Shown here: positions 1 through 13,175 of the stretch, piece after piece
How positions within the stretch are numbered: the stretch's first letter is position 1
Layout of the letters: every line of letters begins with the position of its first letter
Assembly: GCA_023376005.1 (NCBI GenBank)
Contig: CM042176.1
Span: 12,957,194-13,021,193 of the forward strand
DNA: 64,000 nt
Direction: 5' to 3'
From: Doryteuthis pealeii
Lineage: Eukaryota; Mollusca; Cephalopoda; Myopsida; Loliginidae
Notes under the pieces: model-generated
The model's input: the letters and a program-made list of their open reading frames with translations, nothing else
Databases searched by the model: none
Told to the model about the DNA's origin: nothing
Position numbers and translations under genes: made by a program

Positions 1-128
1 ACTTTACCGCACAGATCAGATTACCCAATCTGTGCTACTCATGCATTGAGTTGGTAGGGACCGGTATCAAACCAGGAACCTTGCAATTCCTAGGCAGGTG
101 CTCTACCAACTGAGCTAAACCGGTCCCT
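1..128 (-). mobile_element. tRNA-headed SINE, family A (cut by window edge)
   Basis: On the minus strand the head reads GGACCGGTTTAGCTCAGTTGG, then GTAGAGCACCTGCCTAG, with a box-B-like GGTTTGATACC, followed by the family body that includes CAGATCTGTGCGGTAAAGT. It is one of seven copies in this window. A tRNA-Lys/Ala-like source is plausible. Confidence 0.8.
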
Positions 129-1439
129 ACGCACCCCTATCTTTTGGGATGAAAAATCTGGAAAAATAGTGTATTTTATACACAAATGATTATGGTGGAT
201 ACCATGTTTAGAGCAAAATTATGACTTTTGTTAGAATCAAATTTATCAAAATTTAGGACAAAATTTAAAATTGATTGAGTTTTATAAAAATTATTACAAA
301 ATTAAAATGGTCTCTTTGAAGGATTCCATATTTTTTTTTTTCCAATTTTTTATTCTATACAGCATGTGTCCAACAACAAACAAATATTAAGAAGGCAAGC
401 TGGGAATTGTGAAGAAGAAGGTAGCCATTTTGTTTTTTTTTTAATTAAAGAATCTGAAGCTGTCTTGGAATCTACGAAGCTTTGCTCAGTCTGGCATTGT
501 AAAATAACGCTTCAATAAATTTTTAACAAATTTATATTATTTAAAAGAAAAATAATTGAAGAAAAATACAATATAATTTTTTTTTTATCATCAGACAATT
601 CTATAGAATAAGAGAGATATGTTTTTAACCAACTATACCTTTCAATGATAAGATATTTACTGAGATATCAAAATAGAACCGGAGGTAGTTACCTAAAATA
701 TTGTGAATATTTTTTCAATAAAAACTAAAATTTTTTATTAAATTTCATTAACTGTTTCCTATAGATTTTTAAATTATAAGTTTATTTGGGACTGAAGATG
801 TCTAAATAGATTTTCAACCATTTTTTTTTCTAATGTAGTAAAAAAGGAACAAAAGAGATTTGTTTTTTTAACAAAGTATACCTTCAAATTATAGAAAATA
901 TTTATTTAGATATCAAAACAGAAATTGGGGCTGGGATACCTAAAATATTTCAATTTTTTTTTTTTAATACAGTAAATAAGTTCAGCTCTTTATCAATAAA
1001 TACTGAAAAATTTTATTGAATTTCATTAATTATTTCATATAGATTTTTAAATTATAAGTGTATTTGGGATTGGAGATGTTTGAATCCATTTTTTTCTAAT
1101 CTAATGAAAAATAAAAACAGGTTGGACATCGACATGTTTTACTAGAAATCTACAGAAGATTATATCAAGATTGAATTTTTACAAAAATTATTAGAAAATT
1201 AAAATGATCTCTTTGCAGGGAACCAGGCTACACGATGTGTCCGACAGAGACTAAAAAGGCAAGCTGGCAATTGTGAAGAAGAAGGTAGCCATTTTGTGTT
1301 TTTTTTTTAATTAAAGAGTTAGAAGCTGTTTTGGAATCTACTAAGCTTTGTTTAGTTCCCACGTTATAAAAGAATGCTACAATCAACATTTATTAAATTT
1401 ATATTATTAAAAAGAAAAAGAATTGGAAAAAAATATATA

Positions 1440-1656
1440 AAAATGTTCGGTTATTTCCTATAACTCCAACATAAACAAAGGGGAACCACTTTGATTGACT
1501 GATAAATTATTTATTTATTTTTTGATTCACTAGGAAAAAAGAAGACGGGATTTGGGTTAGGGTTTAAGGTTAGTTTAATGGGAAAATAAATAAATAATTT
1601 ATCAGTCAAGGGTGGTTCCCCTTTGTTTATGTTGGAGTTATAGGAAATAACCAAAT
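1440..1656. mobile_element. foldback element F1 with telomere-like core
   Basis: Arms GGTTATTTCCTATAACTCCA, ACATAAACAAAGGGGAACCA and TGACTGATAAATTATTTATT recur inverted at the right end. The centre reads GGGTTAGGGTTTAAGG and AGTTTAATGGGAAAATAAAT. No coding capacity. Further copies at 11198-11352 and 11459-11656. Confidence 0.8.
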
Positions 1657-2059
1657 GTTCTTTTATTATCATACAAAACTATAGAATAGAGAGATTTGGT
1701 TTTTTTTAGCAAACAATACCTTTAAAAGACAAGATATTTATAAAGATACTGTTTTTCCCTGAAAATAAGACTGGGCTTATATTAATTTCCACTCTTAAAT
1801 AACACTAGGGCTTATTTTTGTGGGATGTCGAGTGTTTGTGTTGCATAATGTTATTATGAAAAATACTTATTTCTTTCATCTGTCTACCACTGTCTACATT
1901 TTTGTCAATGGGTTTTTCTGCAAGCTCGGAATCATAACAACATTATAAATTGGATAATTTTGATATTTCGGACTGTTGCCTTTATTGTGTATAAACACAA
2001 CACTCAGGCCACAATAACCTCAGCTCTGTTCAGATGGGTTTTTTTTAAAAGTTACCTTA

Positions 2060-2240
2060 AAATAAGTCATCCTCAGACAATTTCCCAAGAATTCAAACGT
2101 TTGAATTCTTGGGAAATCATCTTACTGTTCAGATTTTTTTTTAAAGTTACCTTAAAATAAGTCATCCTCAGACAATTTCAAAAGAATGAATTCTTGGGAA
2201 ATCCTCTAAGGATGACTTATTTTAAGGTAGTTAAAAAAAC
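2060..2240. repeat. nested palindromes
   Basis: AAGTCATCCTCAGACAATTT occurs at 2069 and 2158 and inverted at 2205-2222. The piece CCAAGAATTC-AAACGTTT-GAATTCTTGG at 2086-2114 is a perfect palindrome. Confidence 0.75.
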
Positions 2241-2390
2241 AACATCTGAACATTGCCCGAGGTTACTGTTGTCTAAACGTTGTGTTTATACACTATATCA
2301 TAAAGGCTGCCGAAACACTGCATCTTTCAAAACTTCCATGTTTCCTGTAATTTGTCAAAACTATACCTTATATCCCCCCTCCTTACACAT

Positions 2391-3030
2391 ATGTACATAC
2401 ATGTATATTATTACTGTATGCAATTCATGTTCCTGACATTAGTACATTGTTCTATGTACTATACATGAGACTTTGATGAGTTGCGGTGCACCTGAGCACT
2501 GTACACATACATGTATATTATTACTGTACGCTATTCATGTTACTGACATTAGTACATTATTCTATATACTATACATGAGACTTTGATGAGTTGCGGTGCA
2601 CCTGAGCACTGTACACATACATGTATATTATTACTGTATGCAATTCATGTTCCTGACATTAGTACATTGTTTTATGTACTATACATGAGACTTTGATGAG
2701 TTGTGATGCACCTGAGAAGTGTACGTTATTCATGTCCCTGACATTAGTACATTATTCTATGTACTATACGAGACTTTGATGAGTTGTGGTGCACCTGAGC
2801 ACTGTACACATACATGTATATTATTACTGTATGCTATTCATGTTCCTGACATTAGTACATTATTCTATATACTATACATGAGACTTTGATGAGTTGTGGT
2901 GCACCTGAGCACTGTACATATACATGTATATTATTACTGTACGCTATTCATGTTCCTGACATTAGTACATTATTCTATGTACTATACATGAGACTTAGAT
3001 AAGTTGTGGCGCACCTGAGCACTATACACA
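2391..3030. repeat. 110-bp tandem repeat, about six units
   Basis: Units start GTACACATACATGTATATTA at 2391 (approximately), 2501 and 2611, then a shortened unit and further copies near 2804 and 2917. Each ends CACCTGAGCACT. Confidence 0.9.
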
Positions 3031-3684
3031 CTAAAGATGAAGACAATAGTCTGAAATATCAAAATTATTCATATCAAGCCTCATCTCATAAATACATATA
3101 AGTATAAGTATTGGTTTGTAAATTCTACATTATTAAGAATATAATTTCGGTGCCAAAATAGTGAAAAACATGATTTAGTGTATTTTCTGTTGATTTGGTA
3201 TTGAATATAGTCGATGTGATAACAGTATTAAAAAATAGTTTTTTTTTGTGTTTTTTTTTTGTTTTGTTTTTTGTTAGAAAAATGGATTAAATATTCCTTC
3301 ACTTGGATATCAAATTTTCCAGTTATTCCCCCTACCCCATTGATCGCAGGGACATCAAATATGTTGTTGTTTTTTTTTTCCTTTTCTATTCCGAAATTGT
3401 TAAATTTTTGAAAACTCCACAGACTTTCTAAAAATAAAGAAATGAATAATAAATAAAAAATTAAAAAATAAAATAAGTTGAAAAAAAAATGTGTGAAATT
3501 TTAAAATTTTAATTTCACTAATATAATTTTAATTTTACTGTATTCTAATTTAAAATCTAATTTTTCTGTATATTTTACTGAATTTTAAATTTAAATTTAA
3601 TTCTATTGTATTTTAATTTTACTGTATTTATATTTCAATTTATCTTAAATTAAAATATAAATACAGTAAAATTAATTCTATTGT

Positions 3685-3905
3685 AATATATTAATGATAT
3701 GAAGGCAATTACAATGTGTATAAAAATAAAAACAAAAAGATGTTATTTTTGTCTTATCGATTTCAAAGTAGAAACTTTATCTTCAGATTATATTCATCTC
3801 TGAAGATAAAGTTTCTACTTTGAAATCGATAAGACAAAAATAACATCTTCTGGTTTTTATTTTTTATACGCATTGTAATTGCCTTCAAATCATTAATATA
3901 TTATA
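3685..3905. repeat. long palindrome (arms about 95 bp)
   Basis: GATATGAAGGCAATTACAAT, AGATGTTATTTTTGTCTTAT and CGATTTCAAAGTAGAAACTT recur inverted on the right, with a short ATTATATTCATC centre. Flanked by AT-rich inverted repeats (TTTATATTTCAATTTATCTT) at 3625 and 3970. Confidence 0.85.
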
Positions 3906-4181
3906 ACATACTTAACAATGCTTCAAGCAAATTACCAATTACTTTTAATTCTATTGTATTTTAATTTTACTGTATTTATATTTCAATTTATCTTAAATTA
4001 AAATACAAATACAGTAAAATTAATTCTATTGTATTTTAATTTTAATTTTAATTTTACTGTATTTTATCTGATAGAAAAAATTATTTTTTACATGATTCTT
4101 TTTTTCTCTGATTCTTTATCTTCATATTTTGGGTTCAGTTCAATTTTTTTGTTTAATTGCAAAGAGAGAATCCCATTTATA

Positions 4182-5029
4182 TCTTATTATAATGGAGATT
4201 GTGTGTTTTTCTGCCTGTAACCGAAACTTTATTACTACTTATGTCACAATTCCCTTAGTTATTGACATCACATTTTCCATGATTGTATTTTTATTTTAAA
4301 CTCAATTATCAATAAAATGTTTTAACATTATTAATACTGTTAACCATATTTACATACTAACAACATGCAATTATATTTATATATACAAAAAAATGGCGGT
4401 TTACAGTGTGAACGGGAAGGCTAATTTGCATATTGATATTAAAAATGTGATTTTAATAAATATGTGCTTAGTATTATTGATTTCTAACTGTTTGGTTTTA
4501 TTTTAATGAATATGAGCAAAAATCTCCTCAATGAATCTTAAATGAAATCCATTAAGAAGAAAAAATAACTGTAATTTTATTCTTTACTTCCTCTTTTAAC
4601 TAAATACTTAAATTAGAAAAAATAACAATGAAAGATGGGAGTGATGGAAGAGTAAGTTTCAGTTGTTCTATTTTTCGATTATACTCCCTCTGTTTCAAAT
4701 CTTCTTATCTGCATTCTTATTTAGTTTCATTAGCCTTTCTAATTTAATACAATATTTTATTACATTAAAACTTAAATATAATATTATATTATGAATTATA
4801 TTATATTAAAATAAGTATTTATAAATTAAACTTAAATATAATATTATATTATGAATTATGTTATATTTTATGATCATTATATATTATATTATAAAAACAA
4901 TATTTTATTACATTAAAACTTAAATATTTAATACAATATTTTATTACATTAAAACTTAAATATCTAATACAATATTTTATTACATTAAAACTTAAATATT
5001 TGCACCTGGAGGGTGCATATATTTGCTAG
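4182..5029 (+). mobile_element. non-autonomous Helitron copy 1
   Basis: Begins TCTTATTATAATGGAGATT after a host A and ends TTTGCTAG before a host T, with the hairpin TGCACC-tggag-GGTGCA about 12 nt inside the end. These are the Helitron hallmarks: 5' TC, 3' subterminal hairpin, CTRR end, insertion between A and T. There is no Rep/helicase gene. The interior contains an AT-rich tandem block at 4740-5000. Confidence 0.85.
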
Positions 5030-5285
5030 TATCCATAAAAGAAGTAAGACATAAGAGAAAAAAAAAAAATATTCAGATTTTTTTTTTTAGGTTAATGCGT
5101 AGCACCTCCTAAATATATTTAATTGGTTCTTTTTTTTTGTGTGAATTAGAGAACAAAAGCATATTTTTAATTAAGACATTTAAAAAAAAAAGCAGGCACT
5201 TAAATTAAAAGTGAATTAACTAAAGAAATTAATATTATACAGTATTGGACAAAAAAAAAATTGACCTTGTGTCACAACCTACTCA

Positions 5286-5326
<41 letters not shown>

Positions 5327-5968
5327 GTTTTTCATTGTCTGTTTTTTTTTTGTTTGTTTCACTTTGAGGAAGCCGTCTGTTTTGGTCGGCCATTTTCATT
5401 TCATTGTAAATCTACACTGAAAATATGAATTTGTTCGAATCAATACAACTACATGTTTTAACACGAAAATAACAATTAAGTTCATTTCAAATAATGCGTA
5501 AGCACAATTAAGATCATATTTTATGATATTTTCATATAAACATGCTGAGGGGCTGGTTGTGGTAACTTTTGGGCGTTTCCTATCATGGAATTTAAAATTT
5601 GTTTTTATCATCATAAAAAAGGTTTTTGATGGCATATGAGAAGATTGAATTCTGGTAAATATTTTTTCTATTTGATTTTTTTAGTATTTTGTAAACTCTA
5701 TCTGATAAGACTAGACTCATTTTGAGTCTCTGGTCGAAATGAATTCATAATAGTCAAATGACGGTTTGTTAAGTTTTTCTTTCTTTGAAAGTTAAATATT
5801 TCTCTGTATATAATTGATTTATTAGTTATCATACATTGAGCTCTCTTAAGGATTTATAAAAATCCTTGTATAAATCTATAAGTTTGCATCTATATGAGCA
5901 TACAGTATGGTTATACAGTGAGATTTTGATGATCCCAAATAGAATCATCCCTTACTTACCACTCAATT

Positions 5969-6017
<49 letters not shown>

Positions 6018-6054
6018 AAATAAAATGGAAATTAATCCAACAGTGTGAATATGA

Positions 6055-6154
6055 TATATTGAAAAAACAAAGAATGTTTACAAAAGCATGGGCTCATCAG
6101 GAGAGAATGTGCAAGGTCCCGAAACGGTTTGCACATTGAGCCCATGCTTTTGTA

Positions 6155-6170
<16 letters not shown>
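6055..6170. repeat. palindrome related to the 49.6 kb foldback
   Basis: GTTTACAAAAGCATGGGCTC and its inverse flank AATGTGCAAGGTCCCGAAAC. Borders TA microsatellites on both sides. Confidence 0.75.
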
Positions 6171-6192
<22 letters not shown>

Positions 6193-6627
6193 TTCATTGT
6201 CTGTTTTTTTTTTTTTTGTTGTCCAATACTATATAATATTTTCAGTAAACTCAAACATGTTCAAGTAAACACTGTGCAATCCAACATTGAAGAAGAAAGT
6301 TGGGACATTAAAAGAGGGACTACTTTTACAAAAAAATAGTGTTTTCAGTAGTTTTGTTTATTTGTTTATTTTTTTCCCCAGTTTATTTGTTTACATTTTG
6401 TTTATTTGTTTACATTTTATATGTGTAAATAAATATTGAATATATTATTTAGATATATATATATAACACATAAATAGATGAAAAAAAATATCATTGATTT
6501 TTAACTACCACTGGTTCCAATTACACCTTGGAATTTCTATGTGTTCAATTAGTTACTAGGGTAAGTCAAAAAGTTTTGCTATATTTTGGTACATGCTAGT
6601 TTGTAGCACATATATCATGATATTTAG

Positions 6628-6905
6628 GAAGCGCGTGGTGTAATGGTTAAAGTCATGGGAAATGGACTCGTCGCTCCGAGTTCAATCCTGGACGCGCTAA
6701 TGCATTTCACTTAGCGCTAATACCCTTGGGAAAGGTATGAATCCTACTCTCCCTCCAGCTATGAATAGTAGGGCAGACTGGGCTCTTTAACCTTGGTTAG
6801 GCAACCGGTCTAGGAGAAGGAAACTGAATTCAAACCTGTTTAACTCCGCTTAAGAAATTGACCTTGTGTCGCATCCTGCTCATGCGGAGGGGTTGGTAAA
6901 TATAT
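6628..6905 (+). mobile_element. tRNA-headed SINE, family B
   Basis: The head has GCGTGGTGTAATGGTTAAAG (box A) and CGAGTTCAATCCTGG (box B), closing with GGACGCGC against the start GCGCG. The body contains CCCTTGGGAAAGGTATGAAT, GGGCAGACTGGGCTCTTTAA and ends TGCGGAGGGGTTGGTAAATA before a TA run. A truncated copy follows at 6915-7040. Confidence 0.85.
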
Positions 6906-8036
6906 ATATCATGAGACTAGAATGGGCTCTTTAACTTTGGCTAGGTAACCAGTCTAGGAGAAGGAAAACTGAATTCAAACCTGTTAAACACTTAAGAAAT
7001 TGACCTTGTGTCACATCCTGCTCGGATTGGTAAATATATATATGTTCAAAAACAATTTTGTTGCCTGAAGACTGCCACAAAGCAAGAAACCAAATGGGGC
7101 AATAATTGTTCCAATGATAATAAAAAAAAAGCTAAACCTTTTATTTATTCATTCATATATATATATATATATATATCACATGACCAATGCAGTTCAAGCT
7201 GTGAAAGGCATCCACTGTGGTGGGTAGTGTTGTGGTAGTTGGTGAGCTGCCATGTTGTGCATTGCTTCCCTCTGTCTATGATCTATGATTTGAAAACTGC
7301 GCAGATGGTTCAAAAAACTTTGCTTGGGTTGCAAGAATATTGATGATAAGTTAAAAATAAATCTCTTATTTATATTCATATTTAAATTTCAATAAATTTC
7401 ATTATTATTAAAAAAAAATAATTTAGGTAAATTACTCAAAATTTCTCCAAGATATATTGCTCAAAAAGCAATAAAGTATATCCAGTGGAGGTGAGGCCAA
7501 AATTAAATGTTTTCCCACTTTCCCCATAAATTAAAAGAAAAGAAAACACGGAAGAAATTAATTAAATTTTACGTAATTTTTCCTATCATTTAATTTTTCC
7601 TATCATGTAATTTTACTATCAATTAATTTTACGTAATTTTACTATCATTTAATTTTTACTATCAATTAATTTTACGTAATTTTACTATGAATTAATTTTA
7701 CGTAATTTTACTATCAATTAATTTTATGTAATTTTTCCTATCATGAACAAGAAGGATTTAAAACATCCAATGTAAATGTTTTACTGTCTTTAAAACGCGA
7801 GAATTTTATGAATTAAGATTTCAAATTTATGATTCCAAGCCATAACACTTGGAGAGGATCAGGTGAGCTCAGCATCTCACAGTCTAGTGTAGTTTGTTGC
7901 CTTCCCAACCCCGGCAAAAGCATCCAGAGCTGCTGAATTGTGCCACCATGTGTGATCTGAAATCTGTACATACAAACTCACATTACCAAAATATTGCAAA
8001 ACTTTTGACTCACCTAGGTATTGTAATACTTATATC

Positions 8037-8345
8037 AAATTTTGGTAATCTGAACATTAGCTACATACAAACACTTGTTTGTTTCACTTTGAGGAAGCCG
8101 TCTGTTTTGGTCGGGCATTTTCATTTCATTGTAAATCTACACTGAAAATACGAATTTGTTCGAATCAATACAACTACATGTTTTAACACGAAAATAACAA
8201 TTAAGTTCATTTCAAATAATGCGTAAGCACAATTAAGAACATATTTTATGATATTTTCATATAAACATATGGCTTCCTCAAAGTGAAACAAACAAGGGGA
8301 GATTACTCTTATTTATGTAGCTAATGTTCAGATTACCCAAATTTT
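8037..8345. repeat. foldback element; inner part duplicated at 5354-5560
   Basis: Outer arms AAATTTTGGTAATCTGAACA and its inverse; inner 26-bp arms CTTGTTTGTTTCACTTTGAG(GAAGCC). The inner segment from GTTTGTTTCACTTTGAGGAA to about ATATTTTCATATAAACAT also occurs alone at 5354-5545. Confidence 0.8.
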
Positions 8346-8574
8346 AATTTCAAGAGACTTTTTTGATAAAAACTAATTGTGATACATTAACATATGTATT
8401 TATTTTGGTAAGAGCTGTTTGAGTTTTAATTTTGACTAGTATTTCTTAAATATTAATTTTAGTAAAAATTTATATTAATCACTGTTATATCTTTGGTTAA
8501 ATTTCATAGATCAGATCTATTCACTAATAATCAGATTCTTATTATAAATATTATTTATATTGTGTAGATTGAAA

Positions 8575-8641
8575 ATATCATATATGTATATATATATATA
8601 TATATTGAAAATATGTGTATATATATATATATTGAAAATAT

Positions 8642-8740
<99 letters not shown>

Positions 8741-8754
8741 AAATATTACATTAC

Positions 8755-8793
<39 letters not shown>

Positions 8794-8844
8794 ATATTGA
8801 AAATATTACGTTTACGTATATATATATATATATATTGTATATTG

Positions 8845-8885
<41 letters not shown>

Positions 8886-8926
8886 ATATTATATAATATA
8901 TATATTATATATATTATATATATATA

Positions 8927-8962
<36 letters not shown>

Positions 8963-9158
8963 CATATCATATTATATTATATTATATATATATATATTGC
9001 ATATTGAAAATATTACATATATATATATATTGCATATTGAAAATATTACATATATATATATATTGCATATTGAAAATATTACATATATATATAATATTGA
9101 TATACATATATATATATATTGCATATTGAAAATATTACATATATATATATATATATTG

Positions 9159-9221
<63 letters not shown>

Positions 9222-9225
9222 TACA
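8575..9225. repeat. TA-rich microsatellite block with an embedded tandem unit
   Basis: Long TA runs are broken by repeats of TGCATATTGAAAATATTACA (four copies from 8995 to 9140) and shorter GTATATTG units. Reading frames here consist of I and Y only and are not genes. Confidence 0.95.
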
Positions 9226-10189
9226 TAATCAGACAATAACATTGAATTCAAACATAATTTCGATGCTAAAAATATTGTTTCCACAAGTTCAATGCACTCC
9301 AAGCAGCAGAAATGACTCCAGACTTATTGACAGAAATGTGATTAGATATAGAAAAAATAAAATGGAATAAAAATTGCATATTCTAAAATAGAAAATTTAC
9401 AATATGTTGTAAAGAACACAAATTACTTACCTAACCGTTTTCATCTTATTTGGAATTTGAAATAAGAAGGTCCAAAAAAATGTTGTAATTGTATCTCACA
9501 ACTTTCTGTTAAGAATATTCAATGAACCCTAACCGTTAAAAACCACATTTGAACCCAATGTTATCATCTGATGATGAGTTATTTCAAGGTAATTAAAAGA
9601 AACTCCTAAACAAGGCCCGAGGTTACAGTGGCCTGAACATTGTGTTTATAGATACCACAATAAAGATGAGGACAACAGTCTGAAATATCAAAATTATTCA
9701 CATCAAGCCTCATCTCAAAAATGCATAAAAATGTTTGTGCCAAATTTTTTTTTTTTCTTTCTCTGAAAGTTTCGGGGTCGACACATTATGGATTATAAAA
9801 ATAAGTGACAATCACAGACAAATGAAATATTTTTTCTCCCCCAAACCCCGAAATACCATCACCCCCCCCACACACACACACAAAAAAAAAAACAAATTTG
9901 ATTGATGAGACAGAGGTCAAAGGTTGTCACGGAAATTTTTGTTTTTAGGACCATACACTTAAATCTGAAAGGTTTGAATTTCTATTGAATACAGCTGCAC
10001 TTACACAATCTTGTGTTTCACCAAATATTTTTGTTCAAACGGTCGTGAAATTTGCCTTTATGATTTTCTTTTTTCAAATTAACATTAATCCCTTTATTAT
10101 CAACAGATGAAAATATTTTCATCTCAATTTTAAATCTTTAAATTTAAAAGCTTCTGTTTTGATACATCTGTCTTATCCAGGCATCAGCC

Positions 10190-10670
10190 CAAAATGGATT
10201 TTCTGAACTAACTTCCCACGTTTGTACTGGAAAACTGGAACAGAGGTCAATACAGGGTTACATCATGTCAATCTCATTCCCTGTATCTTTCCACTAACCG
10301 TTATTTTGAATCTAAATTTAAAAGCTTCTGTTTGAATATGTCTGTTTTTCTCTAGTCACTAGCCAAAAACTGATTTTCTAATTTAACTCCCACGTTTGTA
10401 TTGGAGAACTGGAACAGAGGTCAATACAGGGTTACATCATGTCAATCAGATTCTCTGTATCTTTCCACTAACCATTATTTTGAATCTAAATTTAAAAGCT
10501 TCTGTTTGAATATGTCTGTTTCTCTAGTCACTAGCCAAAAACTGATTTTCTAATTTAACTTCCCACGTTTGTATTGGAGAACTGGAACAGAGGTCAATAC
10601 AGGGTTACATCATGTCAATCACATTCCCTGTATCTTTCCACTAACTGTTATTTTGAATCTACACTACACT
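10190..10670. repeat. tandem repeat of about 178 bp, three units
   Basis: TGGAACAGAGGTCAATACAG and GGGTTACATCATGTCAATC recur near 10230, 10411 and 10586, each followed by CTGTATCTTTCCACTAAC. Confidence 0.9.
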
Positions 10671-10744
10671 TACTGTACATAATTAATAAGTCTACCTATC
10701 AATTAGGTTACATCTTTGATATTCATTTTGTCAATATGAACCTT

Positions 10745-10815
10745 GCTAAATCTTTTTAATTTTTAGATATTTCGACAGGCAAATTTCCAGTGTTCATCAG
10801 GTGATAAAGAGCTTT
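10745..10815 (-). repeat. single hammerhead-like core
   Basis: Minus strand CACCTGATGAACACTGG, later CCTGTCGAAATATC; ACA and TGT form the stem II candidate. No inverted partner was found nearby. Confidence 0.4.
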
Positions 10816-11197
10816 GTTGAATTCTCTACTGTGTCCATTTATAGCCTTTTTGATTACCGTTATCAGAAATCAGATGGTGTACACAGACGGCCATGGCATC
10901 TCTTGTCCAAATAGCCAAAATCTCTGCACATTTGTTTGTTTGTCTGAGATTCATAAAAATAAAATGAGAGCTCGAAACAAAAAGAAAGTTGTGTGTCGTT
11001 GATTAAAAAAAAATAACACAGGACATCCCAGATCAGAAGAAATTCAGACACCAACCCAGCCCAGCCCAGCCCAGCCCAGAGATAGATCCAGCCTAAGTTA
11101 AGATGGAAAATAGCAAGATAGAAGAAACAGTAGCTAAGTATCCAACAAAGAAGATAAGTGTACCTGTATACAACCACGGGCATACTAATATGCAAGG

Positions 11198-11352
11198 GTT
11201 GTTTCCTATAACTCCAACATAAACAAAGGGGAACCACTCTGATTGACTGATAAATTATCTATTTATTTATTGATCTACTAGGAAAAAAAGAAGACAGAGT
11301 TAGGGTTAGGGTTAGTTTAATGGGAAAATAAATAAATAATTTATCAGTCAAT
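11198..11352. mobile_element. foldback element F1, right arm truncated
   Basis: Left arm GTTTCCTATAACTCCAACAT and core GTTAGGGTTAGGGTTAG are intact, but the right arm ends at TTATCAGTCA. Confidence 0.75.
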
Positions 11353-11458
11353 CTAAGCTTTGTTTAGTCCCACGTTGTAAAAGAATGCTACAATCAACAT
11401 TTATTAAATTTATATTATTAAAAAGAAAAAGAATTGGAAAAAAAATTATAAAAATGTT

Positions 11459-11656
11459 CGGTTATTTCCTATAACTCCAACATAAACCAAGGGGAACCAC
11501 TCTTGACTGATAAATTATTTATTTATTTTTTGATCTACTAGGAAAAAAGAAGACGGGATTAGGGTTAGGGTTTAAGGTTAGTTTAATGGGAAAATAAATA
11601 ATTTATCAGTCAAGGGTGGTTCCCCTTTGTTTATGTTGGAGTTATAGAAAATAACC
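11459..11656. mobile_element. foldback element F1, complete
   Basis: Same arms and core as 1440-1656, embedded in the same host repeat, so 11350-11880 is a copy of 1350-1875 including the insertion. Confidence 0.8.
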
Positions 11657-11908
11657 AAATGTTCTTTTATTATCATACAAATCTATAGAAGAAGAGAGAT
11701 TTGTTTTTTTTTTAGGAAACAATACCTTTAAAAGACAAGATATTTATAAAGATACTGTGTTTCCCTGAAAATAAGACTGGGCTTATATTAATTTCCACTC
11801 TTAAATAACACTAGGGCTTATTTTCGGGGGATGTCGAGTGTTTGCGTTGCATAATGTGAATATGAAAAATACTTATTTCTTTCATCTGTCTTTATGTTAT
11901 AGGAAATA

Positions 11909-12195
11909 GCCTATGCAAGATATAAAGTATGGTATGTAGAAAATAGAAATACAATGCATTCCAAAAAGATGAATTTATTCTTGATGGAGAAGTCAACGTT
12001 ATAACGTTTCGGGTTTTTGCATCCTTCATCAGTATTCGAATTATGTTGCAAAAAATGGGAAAATGGTAATTTGTGTGGCAAAAGGGGCATAACCTGGTCT
12101 AGCATCATATGAGTTCTGAACCACATGCCACACTAAACCGGGTTATGCCCCTTCCGCCACATAAATTACTATTCTCCCATTTTTCGCAAGTCATC
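11909..12195. repeat. hairpin repeat with hammerhead-like core
   Basis: 12052-12190 is a foldback (TGGGAAAATGGTAATTTGTG and its inverse, GGGGCATAACC and GGTTATGCCCC). To its left, on the minus strand, ACTGATGAAGGATGC is followed by CCCGAAACGT and the stem ACGT-tata-ACGT (12036-11991). Confidence 0.6.
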
Positions 12196-12928
12196 CAGAC
12201 AGTCCAGATAGGTTCCCAACCTTTCTCAGTTCATGGCACACTTTGAAACCAAAATTTTTTTGTGGCCCATGAAATTATTATAATAGAAATTTTAATTTTG
12301 ACGACGATTTGCAATTTTAACCGCTCTAAGTTCATTATCATTAAATGTACTTCCTTAGTTAGTTATTAAGTTAGTATTAAATATTTGAAGCTCTTTTTTT
12401 ATGTTATGCTTACTTTACTGGGGTCTATGCAACAACTCGGGAGGTCTGTAAGTATTCGAGGGTCTACAAGGGGTCTATGGAAACTACTAAGTATTCTTAG
12501 TAATTAGAAGAAATTTATTCTACAAGAATCCTGGAGAACATGATCATGTTGATTTTCAAAAGTTTCTACCCAATATTCATGAACTTGAATCGAAAATCAG
12601 CTTCACACATCACATTAGGAAATGTTCCTACTTGGTAAGTTATTAAGTTAGTATTAAATATTTAAGTTAGTGTTAAATATTTAAGTTAGTATTAAATTCC
12701 AATTATATGTCATGTTTACTTTACTATTTATTTTACGGTTATTTTACAATTAACAGTTTTACATAAACGTTTGTACAGAATTCGTTAATTACATAATTGG
12801 TTGCAACAAAACAACTGCAAGGTGGACTGCTGGGGTATATAAGGAAGGGGGTCCATGATAGGTCAATCAAATTTTTGTAGCGGTCTCTTTGGAATACTTT
12901 GTTATTCTATTTTCTACATACTGTCGGA

Positions 12929-12934
12929 TTTATT
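12929..12934 (-). promoter_or_regulatory. candidate poly(A) signal AATAAA for the kelch gene
   Basis: AATAAA on the minus strand about 240 nt after the KLHDC8-like stop codon. A related sequence occurs in a foldback repeat near 49.7 kb, so this could be repeat-derived chance. No transcript evidence is available here. Confidence 0.3.
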
Positions 12935-13175
12935 TCCTTATTTTACTCCCAAAGTATGGTCTATAATAAAAGACAGCCAATCATACACCTCTCAGAAAAA
13001 GTGAATGGGGTCCAAATAACAAAATTTCCAACATGATTACATATCGGCCCAAAACGTATTTTCCATGGATTCTTGAGCCGTTGTTGTTCAACTGAAACTG
13101 TTGAACGGCCAACTTTAAAAGCTGAATGTGGTCGTGTCCTTTCTTAGTAAAAGCTCAAAGGCAGATGAGAAGCAG

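Noticed and set aside
6628..6705. A true tRNA gene
   Set aside because: Box A and B are present, but the anticodon arm is poor and the sequence continues directly into the SINE B body. The same applies to the SINE A heads.
8560..9239. Overlapping I/Y-rich frames on both strands
   Set aside because: Translated TA microsatellite.
11911..12126. 71-codon minus-strand frame
   Set aside because: It lies within a hairpin repeat with a hammerhead-like core.
12199..12860. A third hAT element (TTCCCAACCTTTCTCAG at 12212)
   Set aside because: The sequence resembles one hAT-type end, but no matching inverted end or 8-bp duplication was found.
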